From Planctomycetota bacterium (GTDB taxonomy: Bacteria; Planctomycetota; UBA8108; UBA1146), in the NCBI GenBank assembly GCA_015664425.1, contig DQQH01000199.1:1-32779 (forward strand): a stretch of 32,779 nucleotides of DNA. The letters are read 5' to 3'. A program made the position numbers and the translations under genes. Each line of letters opens with the position of its first letter. Positions within the stretch are counted from its first letter, which is position 1. A model generated the notes under the pieces. The model had not been told where the DNA came from, searched no databases, and saw only the letters and a list, made by a program, of their open reading frames with translations. This document shows positions 32,686 to 32,779 of the stretch, piece after piece.

Positions 32686-32779
32686 CGTCGTCGTCGTTGC
32701 CGCCGCCGTTGCCGCCGCCGTTGCCGCCGCCGTTGCCGCCGCCGTTGCCGCCGCCGTTGCCGCCGCCGTTGCCGCCGCC
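32675..32779 (-). CDS. 3' end of an upstream gene with (GGGN)7-DDDDD-E tail; probably a second multicopper oxidase by synteny
   Basis: Minus-strand frame open from the window edge to TAG 32675-32677: (GGGN)x7 DDDDDE*. Overlaps the SCO start by 11 nt as in the other module. MCO identity is inference. Confidence 0.6.
   Translation of the reverse strand, partial: GGGNGGGNGGGNGGGNGGGNGGGNGGGNDDDDDE
32696..32779. repeat. 12-bp tandem repeat (GTTGCCGCCGCC)x7, reaching the window edge
   Basis: Seven perfect copies read directly; truncated by the window end. Confidence 0.97.

Noticed and set aside
32696-32779. Possible CRISPR array or RTX (GGxGxDxxx) repeat at the window edge
   Set aside because: 12-bp units are contiguous without spacers, and the peptide is GGGN with no nonapeptide RTX pattern.

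Overview
The window looks like a Planctomycetota-type chromosomal segment (inferred from gene content: DUF1501, PSCyt1/DUF1549/DUF1553, sulfatase, Tat-exported redox proteins, dockerin-like tails). It is high-GC and densely coding, with no rRNA, tRNA, CRISPR or transposase that I could support. Three themes stand out. (1) Seven secreted proteins end in the same ~88-aa module: two dockerin-like/EF-hand Ca loops plus a strictly C-terminal Cys tail, C-x10-C-x5/6-C-x-COOH. Four of the seven are short proteins whose N-terminal domain resembles a cohesin-like beta-sandwich, so cohesin-like and dockerin-like modules may share one polypeptide and could self-assemble; this is a hypothesis. (2) A multicopper oxidase (MCO) ends in a poly-Asp tail with 29 consecutive Asp and overlaps an SCO1-cytochrome c fusion gene by 11 nt. 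A second, paralogous SCO1-cytochrome c gene lies at the right edge. It overlaps, in the same way, an upstream gene that runs off the window and whose tail is (GGGN)7-DDDDD-E. (3) A four-gene redox operon: DUF6599-like, DUF362, polyferredoxin/NapH-like and a Tat aldo/keto reductase. Other genes: SASA-type esterase with a PA14-like insert, BamE-like lipoprotein, endonuclease/exonuclease/phosphatase (EEP) protein with a beta-sandwich tail, DUF1501 + PSCyt1/DUF1553 pair, purple-acid-phosphatase-like protein, AsmA-like protein and sulfatase. All family assignments come from reading motifs, not from database searches.
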